Shown in pieces: positions 35,620-47,640 of a DNA stretch of 64,000 bases (its first letter is position 1; the number at the start of each line of letters is the position of its first letter). The notes under the pieces were generated by a model. It worked only from the letters and a program-made list of their open reading frames with translations, had not been told where the DNA came from and made no database searches. The DNA is from Blastobasis lacticolella. Taxonomy: Eukaryota; Arthropoda; Insecta; Lepidoptera; Blastobasidae. A program made the translations under genes and the position numbers. The stretch is from the NCBI GenBank assembly GCA_905147135.1, contig LR990056.1, positions 9,868,001 through 9,932,000 on the forward strand, in the 5' to 3' direction.

Positions 35620-38600
35620 ACTTTAGAGCTAAATAATGTAGTAAGAAAATAAAGGCACATTATAAAGCTATACAAAACTATTTTTATAATCCCAATCGGT
35701 TAATAAATAAGCGAGATATTGTAATTTTTCTTAGCAACGGGCACCACTTGAAGCGCCATACGATTGTTTTAATTTGCGTAAATTGCGTGAATTAATGACT
35801 TTTAAGAAAAAAATCAATGAGTTTAAGTAATGTATAAGTAAAATAAACGTATCATTATAGTTATTATGGCACATTATTAAGCATATAAAATAATTTTTAT
35901 AATTGCAATCAGATAATAAACTTGTGAGATATTTAAATTTATGTCCGTTACCGATTTTAAATCATTATAAATACTTACCTAGAATAGTAGCGACTTAGCG
36001 TGTAATACATGTTGATTTAGGGAATGGTAACATGAGATATGGTTTTTCGGTTGCTACTGTAGGTACCTATTTTTTTCGACTAATTATTGTAACTGAAGAC
36101 TGTAAAGCAGATTACTGTCTAGCAAAGACAAATATTTAGGCATTAGCTATCAGGCTTTACTTACAGAAACAATATAAAAGGGAGCTTTATACTGGTATGC
36201 TTGTGGAGCTATCGCGGGCGCAGTCAGCCTCAGCCGCAGCGAACCCGCTTAGGTACCTATCGTTGTTCATAACAGCCAGCGCGCATGCATGAGTGGCCGC
36301 GCTAACCGATGACCCGCGACCCGCGATCGCGAGAGACAATACAGCAGGAGCCCCCGAGGTGGTTATTGCAAATGCCGTACCTCTGCCTGTTTTTTGACAG
36401 CGGCGCAAATACTGCATTTGCGACACCAATTCTGAACATCACCCCGATAATGAAGTCAGTGAACCTTTCTCTTTGGTCAGTGTTCTTTTTACCCTAGATG
36501 TCCACCTATGACACCATTATGTATCTCCTGAAGAACGTCTTGCACCCTAACCCGAGGAACAACTATCTCAGGGTGGTACTCTCTGCCGTTAGGCTTTTCC
36601 CATTTTCGGTTAAGTGTACCGTTCCGCTCTCTCATTGGGCCCAATACGCTTTAATGATAGCGCTCGTTGGTGCCACTTCAGTCCATCTTGGTTTCTCTGC
36701 ACCACGTTCCTTCTTCTTAAACTTCCCTCATAGATTCATTCTCCCAGAGTCGTGAAGGGCTTGCCCTTGTAAGCCTAACTGGAAATTGTTTCAATTCCTG
36801 TTTAACACAGTGCTTATATTCTGTTATGTATTGTGGGTATTTGAGTTAGTTTTTAAGCTCATTCCTCCGAGCAAGGCCTCCTTGATAGAGCATCAGCATT
36901 TCCATGAGGATACCCGCTGCTGTGTTCAGTAACGTAGTCAAACTCCTGCAGTTCCTCGATCCGTCAAACAACCTGTTCTTCTAGGTTTTTAAAATGTAAT
37001 AGCCACTTCAAGGTAGCGTGATCATTACGGAGTACGAGCTGCCCGCCGATAATATACTCTTTGAAATGTTGTTGTGTCTTTACCACAGCCAAGAGTTCTC
37101 TTCTAGTTACACTGTGGTTCCTCTCTGGTCTCAGCAACGACTTACTGAAGTAAGTAAACACGTCTTCTGCGTTGCACAGTTTCTGTGAAACACTCCTCCG
37201 ATCGCCGTGTTTCTTGCATCTGTGTTGACGATAAACAGACCGCTGGGTTGTGGGTATCTTATCTTAATAGAGGAGTTTCGCATAGGAAATTTAACAGTCG
37301 TTGAAAGAAACCTTGCAGAGCTCATCCCAGCGGAATGGTTGCTTGTCTACAGTCAGATAATGTAGTGGCATTGCAAGAGAATACTTTAACAAACCGTCTG
37401 TAGTACTGTTTTTTTTTGTATTCATATATTAATTTTATTTAGGTAGTATAACGCCCGTGACGTACCCCAACAATGGGCCTACAGAATACCAGCGCTGTGA
37501 GTCGTTTCTTGCGCCTCACCATTTACGGTAGCCGCTGCGGCACCGACAGTGTCATGGGAGACTACATATTGTCTTCATTAAGATATTTTAAATGTTAACG
37601 CACACAGCGTTGTCTGTAATTGTAACTATTATTATGTCGTGGTGTGACCAAATAGACCAGGAAGGCATCTTGCACTCATCCTGCCCATACATCTATGTGT
37701 CTTTCAAAAGTGGCAGGCGTGTTGCACAGTCCGAAAGGCATAACATTGAAATTCCATAGTCCTTTTCCTGTCGGAAACGCTGTCTCATTCTAATTCTTTG
37801 GATGAGAATGCCATTAGCCAGACTTAAGATCCAAGGTTGAGAACCTCAGGGTATCCAATGTGTCGTCGATACGAGGCTAGGGATAGCAGTCCTTGTGATT
37901 CCATTTAGTCGACGGTAGTCCACGCAAAATCGTGTGCTGCCATCTTTCTTCTTGACTAAGACGACTGGTGAACACCATGGACTTGAGACGTTTCTATGAC
38001 CTTATTGCTTCTCATGTCTTCTTATAACTCCTGAACTTCACTTTAACAGCGTTCATCAAGTCCCGTTTGACTATTGTCCTGACCTAGAGGCTCCTGTACC
38101 AATCGTCATCTTGCAGTTTGCTTTTAGTTTTACTTGCATCCAAGCATACTCTTGTGGGATAAAACCATGTCAAACTAGTCACGAATTCGCTTTAATTGAA
38201 GAAGTTGTGGTTTACAAGTGACAGTGGATTGTTATGGGCTGTGATGATGAAGTGTCACAATGGATGAATATTCCTCCAACGCAAGGCGCACTTCAACATG
38301 TAAAAACAGCGGCATACAAGGCCCAAATTTGGACCCACTGTCTGAATAAAGGCCTCGAAGTACTGGATCCATGCAGTTGGGGATGGGAAAATAATAACAA
38401 GGGTTATGGAACACACTACCTAGTGCAAGTGTCAATTGCAAAGAACTGTCACTCAGCACTTCTTACGCACGCAAGGATAAATCCGAACTATACTTAATGT
38501 AATATAATACGTTGATTGTTATATATAACATAATAATACGTTTATTTTACATATAGATTACTTAAACGCATTGCTTTTTTTATTTAAAGTCATTACGCAA

Positions 38601-38775
38601 TTTACGCAAATTAAAACAATCGTATGGTTCCTCAAGTGGTGCTTGTTGCTAGGGAAAAATTACAATATCTCGCTTATTTATTAACCGATTGGGATCATAA
38701 AAATAGTTTTGTATAGCTTTATAATGTGCCTTTATTTTCTTACTACATTATTTAGCTCTAAAGTTATCGGTTAAG
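35620..38775. repeat. Inner inverted pair with decayed Gypsy between
   Basis: 35620-35820 and 38570-38775 are inverted copies (ggcacattataaagctatac, aaacaatcgtatgg), roughly 200 bp each. They bracket a Gypsy pol remnant and lie inside the left arm of the larger structure. Confidence 0.65.
36865..38110 (-). pseudogene. Gypsy-type LTR retrotransposon pol remnant
   Basis: Minus strand, in pol order: RT start [20 protein letters not shown] (about 37975-37900), MPFGLCNTPATFERH (about 37740-37700), then RNase H YFSKSLLRPERNHSV, TRRELLAVVKTQQHFKEYI (37150-37040), and the typical end HGNADALSRRPC (about 36905-36870). Several frameshifts and small deletions; no LTRs seen. The region at 36500-36760 may be further degraded pol. 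Confidence 0.85.
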
Positions 38776-38776
38776 G

Positions 38777-39058
38777 CGCGGATTATATCAAGCGTCGGCG
38801 ACGCACGTTGCGTCGGCGACGCAACTTGCGTTATGCTGTCAACTCAAAATTGTATGAACTTCTAATGCGCGCGCCGACGCAACCTGCGTTTTACCTGCGT
38901 CGCCGACGCAACCTGCGTTATCGACGCAGCCTGCGTCGGCGACGCATCTTTCGTTAAGCTGTCAACTCAAAATTGTATGATTTTCAAATGCGCGCGCCGA
39001 CGCAGGTAAAACGCAGGTTGCGTCGGCGACGCAGGTAAAACGCAGGTTGCGTCAAGAA
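38777..39058. repeat. CGTCGG palindromic minisatellite
   Basis: Repeated units such as GCGTCGGCGACGC (itself a palindrome) alternate with a recurring spacer gctgtcaactcaaaattgtatga (two copies, about 115 bp apart). Related units in inverted setting at 45110-45180. Confidence 0.75.
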
Positions 39059-39604
39059 TTCTAAGGCCGGGCACAGACCTACCGGTCAGGGTCGGGCCGG
39101 GCCAGACCTGCCGATCAGGGCCGGGCTGGGTTTAACGTGAAGGCCATATTATTTTCATCGACAATGTACTAGCCGTCACACACTTATAGACGCCCGGAGA
39201 GCGCACCCGGTCAAAACTTTCAACCGTCCTGAAAGAGGCGAGGCTTGCATATAATCTTCTTATAATCGGCATATACAGACCGTAAGCTTTAGGGCCGGGC
39301 CCATCGGGGCGGATCTGTAATAAAATTATCAAAGAGATTGGTATACCTGGGAAAGGTATATTCCTCTATGGTTGACCCTGAGTCCATTACTTTGGCAGGG
39401 CAAAAATTCCTATGTTGAAATATAAAAAACAAGGATTATCACTACCGTAATCTCAAAGACGTTGCGTGGCAAGAAGTAAATAGATATGTTGATGTGAAGT
39501 TTAAATGTTAGATGAAGACGAGAAAAAAATACGCATCAGTCTACTGCCATCAGTCTTCGTAAATACATGAATTGGACCCGGGTCAAGTTGGCTCTGTTTA
39601 GCCT

Positions 39605-40000
39605 GAGGCTTGAACTGGGTCCAGCCCCAAGGTGACTCTTTCTATTCGGAAACTATTGGTCCTAGAACACTAGTCCCTAAAGATATATGATAGTACTCGA
39701 CGAATTCTACATTTCGAATTACAGTTTTAAATTTAACGTCTCTCTTACAAAACGTAGATTTCGACGAGTACCTAATATCATTTCTCTATAGAAACTATTC
39801 TTCTAGGACCTATGGTTCTCAAGTTATAACAGTTTTCAATTTGCAACAGTTACTTTAAATGTATATCTCGACGAGTGATACAATTCTTTTTAGAGACTAG
39901 TATTCTAGGACCAATAGAATCAGAGTTATAACGGCTTTAAGTTTAACAGCCGTCATTCGAAATGTAGATCTGGACGAGTAGGTACAGTAGTTCAGTAGAC
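39605..40000. repeat. 104-bp satellite block 1 (diverged, orientation flips)
   Basis: Units with ggtcctagaacactagt and a gaaatgtagatct-type core. The orientation changes near 39740, giving a head-to-head palindrome. More diverged than the other blocks. Confidence 0.65.
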
Positions 40001-40429
40001 TGATACTGCCTACCATCTTTCCCTTTTTTGTAGGTTTTCAGCGCCAAACATTAAGGCGATGCACATTAATTCGTCATCCATTTCTACCCGTTAACCTTTC
40101 CCGGCAAGCGCTTGATAACGACTGAGAAAATTTTAAGAATGTCCGGCCCGGTAGGTGTGCCGATTGGGCCCGTCCCTGACCTTTTCCATAGGTCTGTGCC
40201 CGCACTAAAGCAGGGCTTTTATATCAACAAGACAAGGAGTTTATATACTGCAAAATGAGTTTGGATAGAGACTGGGAGACTGGATATCACAAGATATATC
40301 CATAGAGTTATATACCTCGTATAGTAACTCTATGGGCTATCCATAATAGACCCTGACCCCACACAGGCGTGGGCGATGCGGTCGCGTACTATTGGACTGA
40401 ATGCGCCCGCGTACAGACGTTTATTTATT

Positions 40430-40930
40430 TATTTATTTAACTGTTTATTGTACACAATAATGATATACAGAGAAATATAATAGAACAAAAGACACAACAG
40501 GCGCTGCTTATTTCTAAAAAGAAATTTCTTCCAGCAGGCCTACAGAAGAGAGATGTTAGACCAAAGTAACGCAGATACGACGTGCACAATAATTGAATAT
40601 TTAAATACATAAATATATTATATTATAATGTATAGGTATATAAAGCTAATATAAACATATTATTAAAACAAGCGATATAAAATACATAAATATATAAGTT
40701 ATGGACTAGACAGGGAAAGATAATATTCCTTGACTCTCTTTTTAAATATAGACAGTGACTGACTGTCACGCACATTATGTGGCAGTGAGTTCCATAGTCT
40801 CGCTGCATGGACAGTGAAGGAATAGGAGAAGAAATCGGAATGATGGATAGGGATAGATAACAATGATTTTACATTGGACCGACAAGGCTTGTCTTGGGCC
40901 CGGGAGAAGTGAAAGGAGTTGCGGAGATAT
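40430..40930 (-). mobile_element. Jockey/CR1-like LINE 3' end
   Basis: Minus strand translation gives FHFSRAQDKPCRSN, ARLWNSLPHNVRDSQSLSIF and KRVKEYYLSLSSP then a stop (about 40920 to 40700). An AAATAAAT tail shows on the plus strand as tttatttatttatttaac at 40426-40442. 5'-truncated. Confidence 0.8.
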
Positions 40931-41348
40931 GACGTTCATCATATCAGCCAAAAGACAACCATGTTGAGCATATGCCGCCTTCCGAGATCTCCACAACATC
41001 CTGTCCTGTGCTTCCGCATCCGGTTGGCAGCGATCGCCCTCAGATTTATAGTTAGCAGTCGCCTCTAGATCAAGCCATTGACAAAAAAAAGAAAATAATT
41101 ATACTTAATAATAATAAACTACACCCAAGTTACACCGGTCAGAGGTATGCCCAACCTCCGAAAGATAGTCAATGCACTAGCCTATCATAATAATAATCAC
41201 ATGTATGACCTGTCCAGCGAAGGGGGATGTCACGGCCACCCGCTTGCAGAACGCGTCGTGAGTTTTCTGCTGTGTTCCCTTTAAGAACTACAGATCGCCC
41301 CTGTTTGGGGGAAGCTTTTAGTGACAAGTCATTGTCACTAAAATTTCG

Positions 41349-41464
41349 CCACAAACTTATCTGGCCCGGTGGCTAAAAGCTGAACTAAGTGTCGCCATTT
41401 AAAAATGTCATTTTGTTTGTCATCAACAGCGACGCCGTCACCGTGTCAGGTAAGTTTGTGGCAC
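41349..41464. mobile_element. Short MITE-like inverted repeat
   Basis: Ends GCCACAAACTTATCTGGCCCGGTGG... and ...CCGTGTCAGGTAAGTTTGTGGC are imperfect inverted repeats about 115 bp apart. A related end, gccacaaacttatcagacc, occurs at 58317. No clear target duplication. Confidence 0.5.
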
Positions 41465-42600
41465 CTACCATTGAGTATTGCAAAGTAAAAAGTTTGCAAA
41501 AATATCCAACTTATTAATTACTAGCGGTTGCCCGCGACTTTGTTCGCGTTAAATACTCATCTTTAACTCATTCTATCATATGCAAAAATATTCCCCATGA
41601 AAATAATCACACTTAAATCTGTGATAAACTTAAAAGGATATCAGGTGAACTGGTTCTGCACGGACCACAGGTAATGACTTTTAAGGTTATATTTTACTGT
41701 TCAGATTTATTTTGCTGTATATGTTACATAGTTTCGATGGGGTCAAATTCCGCAAAAAGCATAAAAGGCACTCATTGTAACTGGTTATAAGACTGCGCTA
41801 GTAGGCCAGGTTCACTAAAAAGTTTAGATCTTAAAGGAGTATACGCTGGCGCTGGCCTATGGTAGTCTTCTACATAACCTCATCCCCCTTGATCTGACTG
41901 ACTTCTGTTTAAGTGGATTTAAAACGCCACAAAACATCAGCATCACTAAGTTAAATCCTGTTTCTGTCTGCCACCCAGAGATCCTGGGTTCGATTCAGAA
42001 ATGATGAATTTTAATATATGTTATCTGGGTCTAGGTGTTATATTATGTACTTATCATGAGTATGTTTTAAAAAAATATGTAAGTAAGTTTAGTTATCTAG
42101 CATCCATAACACAAGCTTTGCTTACTTTGAGGAAAGATGGCGCTGTGTGAATTGTTCAAGTATATTTATTTAATATTTTTGATTGATATAGAGCTGAGAT
42201 CAACTTACATCGGAATAGTCAAAATCTCTGAAACAGTCCTTTTTTGTTTATATTTAAATTTTCAGTCAACATCTACTTAGTTGACTAAAGTTTCAGCCAA
42301 TTTAACAAAACAGCATTTTTATAGAACAAAATGAGTTTAAATTGATTTATCTTTATTAATTTACTTTTTTATCTAAATAAAACATTTCACAAACACTACA
42401 TTTAAGTGAAGCTTACAACAATTAAACATTATTGAAACCGCACTTAAATCATTTAAGCCGTTCCTGAGATCAGTGCGCAGAAACGCATTGACAAACAGAC
42501 AGCAGTAGGTAACATGTTCAGATGGTTGGTTTTTCATCGATAATATTCTACAGTTTTTTGTGTTGAGAATTTTTTTTATTTGTAGATTTAGGTTATCTTT
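41465..42600. other. AT-rich spacer, nothing supported
   Basis: No coding, RNA or repeat feature that I can support. Confidence 0.4.
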
Positions 42601-42609
42601 TCTAATTGT

Positions 42610-42840
42610 TTACTTTCTGTAGCTTTTATAAAAGCGTATATACAATAGGTACTTTCTGAGTCTGTTAAAATGGGTATGAAATTGGCCATACAAATGTCTT
42701 TCTGTGTTAAATGGATGTACAGCATATCTTCTTAGTCGTTTCTTTTTTACTATTTTTCCTGGATTTCGTTGCTCTCTCCGCATCAGCCAAACAATTAAAA
42801 GAAATACAGCACTGAGCATGTTGAGGGTCGCGGATTCAAA
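42610..42840 (-). pseudogene. HARBI1-like transposase N-terminal fragment
   Basis: Minus strand ORF with KKKRLRRYAVHPFNTERHLY then GQFHTHFNRLRKYLL. The R+YWVHP...R...G.F..L..LR pattern is that of the N-terminal part of PIF/Harbinger transposases. The DDE core is not present. Stops after YKSYRK. Confidence 0.55.
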
Positions 42841-44159
42841 AGTGCTAATAAAGGTGAACACGCACTTACGCTGCGCGACGCGGCAGCGGCACTGCAACGT
42901 CTATTCTGAACGCACTGCTGCGACGCGATATTGCGCGTTACTTCAGTCAAAGATGTGTAGTGTTAGGCAGGACAAGGTTTTAAATAGAGTTTGTTTGTCA
43001 TATTATTTTTTAAGCCGACCCCATATGTTAGTCTAAGAAACAGTTCGTCACAGTTCGAAGATAAATGACATTTTTTATTCATACACGTAACCATTTGCGA
43101 TAAAGCGTTCTTCCTTGCACGAAATCAGTTGCGTCAACAAACACATACCTAAGCGAGCGGCCACACAGAAAAGACTCGTCGCGGACAGGGCACAGACGGG
43201 ACGCGGACGCGACTTAAAACATACAGAAAAGACAGGGCAAGGACGCGGCGCCGTCGCGGATAAGTCAAGAGCGTAGGCAAGACAAGGATAGCAAGCGCTG
43301 CGGGCGTGGCCCGGCTCCCGCACCCCTGCTCTCGCCCGCGGCGCGCCCTTGCCTCGTCTTTTCTGTATGTTTCAAGTCGTGTCTGCGACGCGTCCTCGCC
43401 CTGTCCTAGTCCTGTCTTTTCTGTATGTTTTGCGTCGCGACGTTTCTATACATTTAGTATGAAAGTAAATTGAACGGGCGCGGGTGCCGCGTCTGCGACG
43501 TGTCTGCGTCTTACGTCTTTTCTGTGTGGCCGCTCGCTAAGACAGTATTACTTTTTAAATCTCATACACCTATGTCTGAAAGCTGAAATAATCATATTAT
43601 CAAAATCGAACCATGTTCAGCATGTAACACACGATTCACCGGAACATTATTATTATTTATTATGCATCGCACCGTTTCGGCTGAATGCGGTGCAGGTGGT
43701 GCTACCCACTCGTATGGACGGTGCACGCCATCATCAAACCTGTCTCTCGACGTTGCGTTTTGCAGCACAAGTGCATATAGACCTTTAGACTATTGACATC
43801 TGAACGTTTATACCTGTTTAAACCATGGACTTACTACCCAAAGGGACTGCGCACTGCTTTGACTAAAACCGGGCAGAGCGAGAGTCACCATCGAAAGTCC
43901 TTTGTCCCTTTCTAACAGTGTAAACACAATGTTGTTGGCATAATCATCGTCATTCTAAATTGACAAGTGTTGTGTTTGGTGTTGCCATTATTGGAGAAAT
44001 ATATTTACCGTGAATTTGGTATTATTATGAGGTAATCCGTACAATCCGAAAAGTAGTTGTCAAAATACCTTTTGATCTACTGAACGTTTCTCCGACAAAC
44101 GTCGAGTCGACATAATTATTAACCTACGACTTTTTGTTCCACAAAACAGATAAAAGAGT

Positions 44160-44885
44160 TCGGTAACGATTTATCCTACAATACTAGTTTCTAAAGAGAA
44201 ATTATAGAACTCGTCGATATCTACATTTCGGGTGACAGCTGTCAAACTTAAATGTGTTATAACTCGGAACCCATTGGTTCTAGAACACTAGTTTCTAAAG
44301 AAATATGATAGTACTCGTCGAGATCTACATTTCGTATGACAGCTGTCAAACTTAGAACTGTCATCCAAAATGTAGATCTCGATGAGTACTATCGTATTGC
44401 TCAAGGAACTAGTGTTCTAAGACACATCGTTTCCGAGTTACAACAGTTCTAAGTTTGACAGCTGTCATGCGAAATGTAGATCTCGGCGAACACTATCATT
44501 TTTCTTTAAGAACGAGTGTTATAGCACCAATAGTTTAGGAGTTATTTCAGTTCAAACTTTGACAGCTGTCATTCGAAATGTAGATCTCAACAAGTACTAC
44601 CATTTCTCTCCAGAAACTAGTGTTTTAGGACCAATGGGTACCGATTTATAAAAGATTTAACATTGACAGCTGTCATTCGAAATGTAGATCTCTACAAGTA
44701 CTATCATTTCTCTCTAGAAACTAGTGTTTTAGGACCAATGGGTACCGATTTATAAAAGATTTAACATTGACAGCTGTCATACGAAATGATGATCTCGAGG
44801 AATGTTATCATTTCACTCTAGGAACTAGTGTTCTAGGGCCAATAGTTTCCGAGTAGCAGGGTAAGCTTGGGCTGGACCCTGGTGA
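44160..44885. repeat. 104-bp satellite block 2, head-to-head array
   Basis: Landmark gctgtc occurs at 44461, 44565, 44669 and 44773, exactly 104 bp apart, next to gaaatgtagatctc. Units before about 44350 are in the opposite orientation, giving an internal palindrome centre. Confidence 0.85.
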
Positions 44886-45700
44886 AAACATGACCTTCAG
44901 ATTGCACCCGGTCCGGCTCTGCCTGGCCCTGAGGTCGGTGTCCGCGCCAAATAATAAAAGTAATTCGGAATTTGCATCAACAATGGTGGCAACACTAGAA
45001 AAGGACACAGGACTATCGATGGTGACTCTCGCTCTGCCCGGTTTTAGTCAAAGCAGTGCGCAGTCCCTTTGGGTAGTAAGTCCATGGTTAAGTCCATGGT
45101 TTAAACTGTTGACGCAACCTGCGTCGGCGACGCACGTTGCGTCGGCGACGCACCTTGCGTCGCCGACGCTTGATATAATCCGGGCCAAAGTTGTTAAAAA
45201 ATAAAAAAAGATTTATTTTTTGCAAAATTTTCATATTAACTTGAATTTCTCTCAAACTAAAATGTTCATATAGTTGAATGTTTGTACAATATTGTAGCAC
45301 ATTTTATTCTGCTTCATTTGATGTCCCACACATACTTTTAAGTACAATACAGTCTGTTTTAAAGGCAGATTTCAAAACGTGGCGGCGGCCATCATGATTA
45401 CGTCACAGCTGGAGTACCTAGCACTTTAGAAATTGTCTCCCGGCTGTTTTTTATTCAGAATAACATACTTAACAACATACTAAAAGATGGTGCTGGTTTC
45501 CGGAAGAAAACCTTTTTTCAGTTAAGGGAACCCTAAAATATATATATATAAAATGCAAACAATTTCATTACAGAGGCACAACGGTGACTAATAATTGTGT
45601 TTGTCAGGGTCAGATTCAAATAAACCAATTATTTAATAGTACCAATATTAAAACAAAAATAATATATTTGTTCGAAAGTTGTAGTAATTCTATAGAGAAC

Positions 45701-45985
45701 GTCGGTGGCCTAATGGCTAACGAGTCCGACTCGTAAGCGAGAGGTACTGAGTTCGATCCCCAGTGCCCCCATGCCTTTTTCTGACATACACACTTATTTA
45801 AACACTAACATGCCCCTTACGCTGAGTGAAAACATCGTGAGGAAACCTGCACAGGCAACTGAATGGATAACCATGATCTAATCTGGTCAGGTTCTCCTGT
45901 TAACGGAGGGCAGATATCAGGCGCTTCTCTGTAATTAGCTGATCTGCCAAATCCTGGTCAGGCAAATAAATTGTATTTTTATTTA
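45701..45985 (+). mobile_element. SINE-A, full copy with tRNA-derived head
   Basis: Head 45701-45770 has a pol III A box TGGCCTAATGG (45706-45716) and B box GTTCGATCC (45751-45759) at tRNA-like spacing. It is followed by the SINE-A body (aaaacatcgtgaggaaacct, ctgatctgccaaatcctgg). Lies in the right arm of the large inverted repeat. Confidence 0.85.
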
Positions 45986-46204
45986 TTTTTTATTTAAAAG
46001 TTTATTGTGCACAGGAAATACATAGTGGAAATACATATGTATTAATATATAAGACATTTAAAAATAATTATTTAACTTAGTGTCTTTGGGTTTTATGCTG
46101 TTTCTTTACCACAGAGAACCACCTAGGAAGCGGCGGTAAATTTCCATCCCTTCCCACACACGGTGTCTTTTGGTCGTATCGGGGCTTGGGGAGGCGTCTG
46201 TGCT

Positions 46205-46355
46205 GCGTTGACTGAGGTGGGGATGGCGTAGGGTAGGGATAGGGTAGGGGAATAGTAGGAGTAGAGTAGGGGTGGGTAGGGATAGGGTAGGGGTACGCCG
46301 GCGTAGGTTAATTGTATGGGTAGGGGTTGGGTAGGGGTAGGGTAGGGTGGGAACA
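46205..46355 (+). repeat. TAGGG-rich simple repeat
   Basis: Irregular run of ggtaggg/gatagggtagggg units. The complement-type run is at 34905-35060. Not a perfect telomeric TTAGG array. Confidence 0.7.
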
Positions 46356-47059
46356 GTTATAAATCACATGCAGCATCTGTAATGCATGCTCTGGTCTGTA
46401 TGGCGGTGGCGTGGGGGTCGGGTCACCCTTTTCGCTCAAATATGGTTGAATTGGACGATGGTTGGATCCTGCGTTATACTTGTGAACAGATGCTGCCTTG
46501 GTGGCCTGGCTTACTCTTGCTGTAGTTTTTGGTGGTTTTAATTGACATTTAATTTTTTTTCTACCATTATGTTTGACTATTTGAATAAGTTACCTAACTA
46601 TTATTTTGTAAATTTGCATAAGTCCACCATGTCCACTCATTTGAAATTGCTTTCTTGTATGAAAGCAATAATTCTATGCTTATAACAGGACGATATCTTT
46701 TATTGACCTAATGCAATCCATAATAAGAATTTTAACATTATGTAAGAACTTTAAGAGATAAATAAATAAATTTAAATCTAATAATATAATTATGTCAAGC
46801 ACGGTCCGGCTCTGTTTGGTATTGTCCGACACGGTCCGGCCATTGTCCGCATGGAGTGAATGTGCTCCAGTCCTGGGGCGGCCAATATGTCACTGTAAGT
46901 TTCCATACTACTATTCATATCCGATCTTCTAAAAGGGGGTAGTAGGTACACCGATATTTAAAGCTCTTCAGAAGGTCTTTAATTCCATTATCTTCGAGGA
47001 CAAAACGACGATGTGTGCATTTGTGGGACAAAATCGTAGTGGAGTTATTCTTCAAGAAG

Positions 47060-47640
47060 TCATCGCCTGACAAGCTATTATAGAACTACAGATCCATCGA
47101 GCTTCTGAGCCACATCTATAAGTTGTTTTCAAGAGTCATCACGAATCTAGTTTGGCGATTTCCAGCCCCCCGAACAAGCCGATTTCCGAAAAGGTTTGTC
47201 AATCATTAACCACATCAACGCGCTGCGGCAGGTTATATAGAAGACCAAGTAGTATGACTATGTTTAGCATTTTATGACTGTGAGAAAGCCTTCCATTCAA
47301 TCGAGACTTAGGTTGTGCTTCAGTCTACCCAGAGATGCCACATTGACTACCGGTACGTCGAAGTGCTGAGATGCTCGCAATCCAGGATCAGTGCACCGAA
47401 TCGCTCCAACTGCAGCGAGGCGTGATACAGGGAAATATTATCTCTACGAAACTGTTTACCGCTTCATTGAAAAACGTTTTCAAGGCTTGGACTGGAAAGG
47501 ATCCGGCGGTATGAACGCTAACAGCGAGTATCTTTCACACCTGCGGTTTGCAGAAGGTATTATGATTATGGCAGAATCTCTGGAGTCTCCCGACTGGTAG
47601 ACCTTAAAATGAACATGAGCAAGATGAAAAATTTGGGGCT
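47060..47640 (+). pseudogene. RTE-like LINE fragment, heavily decayed
   Basis: Pieces in shifting frames: LQRGVIQGNIISTKLFTASL and SEYLSHLRFA followed by IMIMAESLESPDW, matching the GVRQGD...LSHLRFADDIVI region of RTE RT. Many frameshifts. Confidence 0.7.

Larger units (their letters stand above)
34600..46915. repeat. 12.3-kb collinear inverted-repeat structure
   Basis: Segments on the left recur, complemented and in mirrored order, on the right: 34617-34740 with 46798-46895 (agtgacat.ttggcc..ccc), 34800-34880 with 46455-46540 (ctacagcaagagtaa), CCCTA-type repeats 34905-35060 with TAGGG-type 46205-46355, 35402-35620 with 45200-45506 (ttcaactatatgaacatttt), 38782-38831 with 45110-45180 (CGTCGG repeats), 39605-40000 with 44200-44885 (satellite). 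About 40000-44160 is the centre. Arms differ by insertions. No transposase for the whole is visible. Confidence 0.75.

Noticed and set aside
36187..36429. Minus-strand 80-codon ORF with alanine-rich peptide
   Set aside because: No family match, low-complexity alanine content, and it lies in a repeat-rich area.
38777..39058. CRISPR array
   Set aside because: Repeats are palindromic minisatellite units without regular spacers, in animal DNA.
44890..45204. Plus-strand 104-codon ORF
   Set aside because: Spans satellite edge and CGTCGG repeats; the translation is repeat-derived (ATHVASATHLASPT).
45701..45773. Functional tRNA gene
   Set aside because: A and B boxes are present, but the sequence continues into a repeat body found at several other places. 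It is a SINE head and does not fold as a proper cloverleaf by eye.
46205..46355. Interstitial telomere
   Set aside because: Units are irregular TAGGG/GGTAGGGG, not the TTAGG expected for Lepidoptera, and the run is part of a mirrored repeat.
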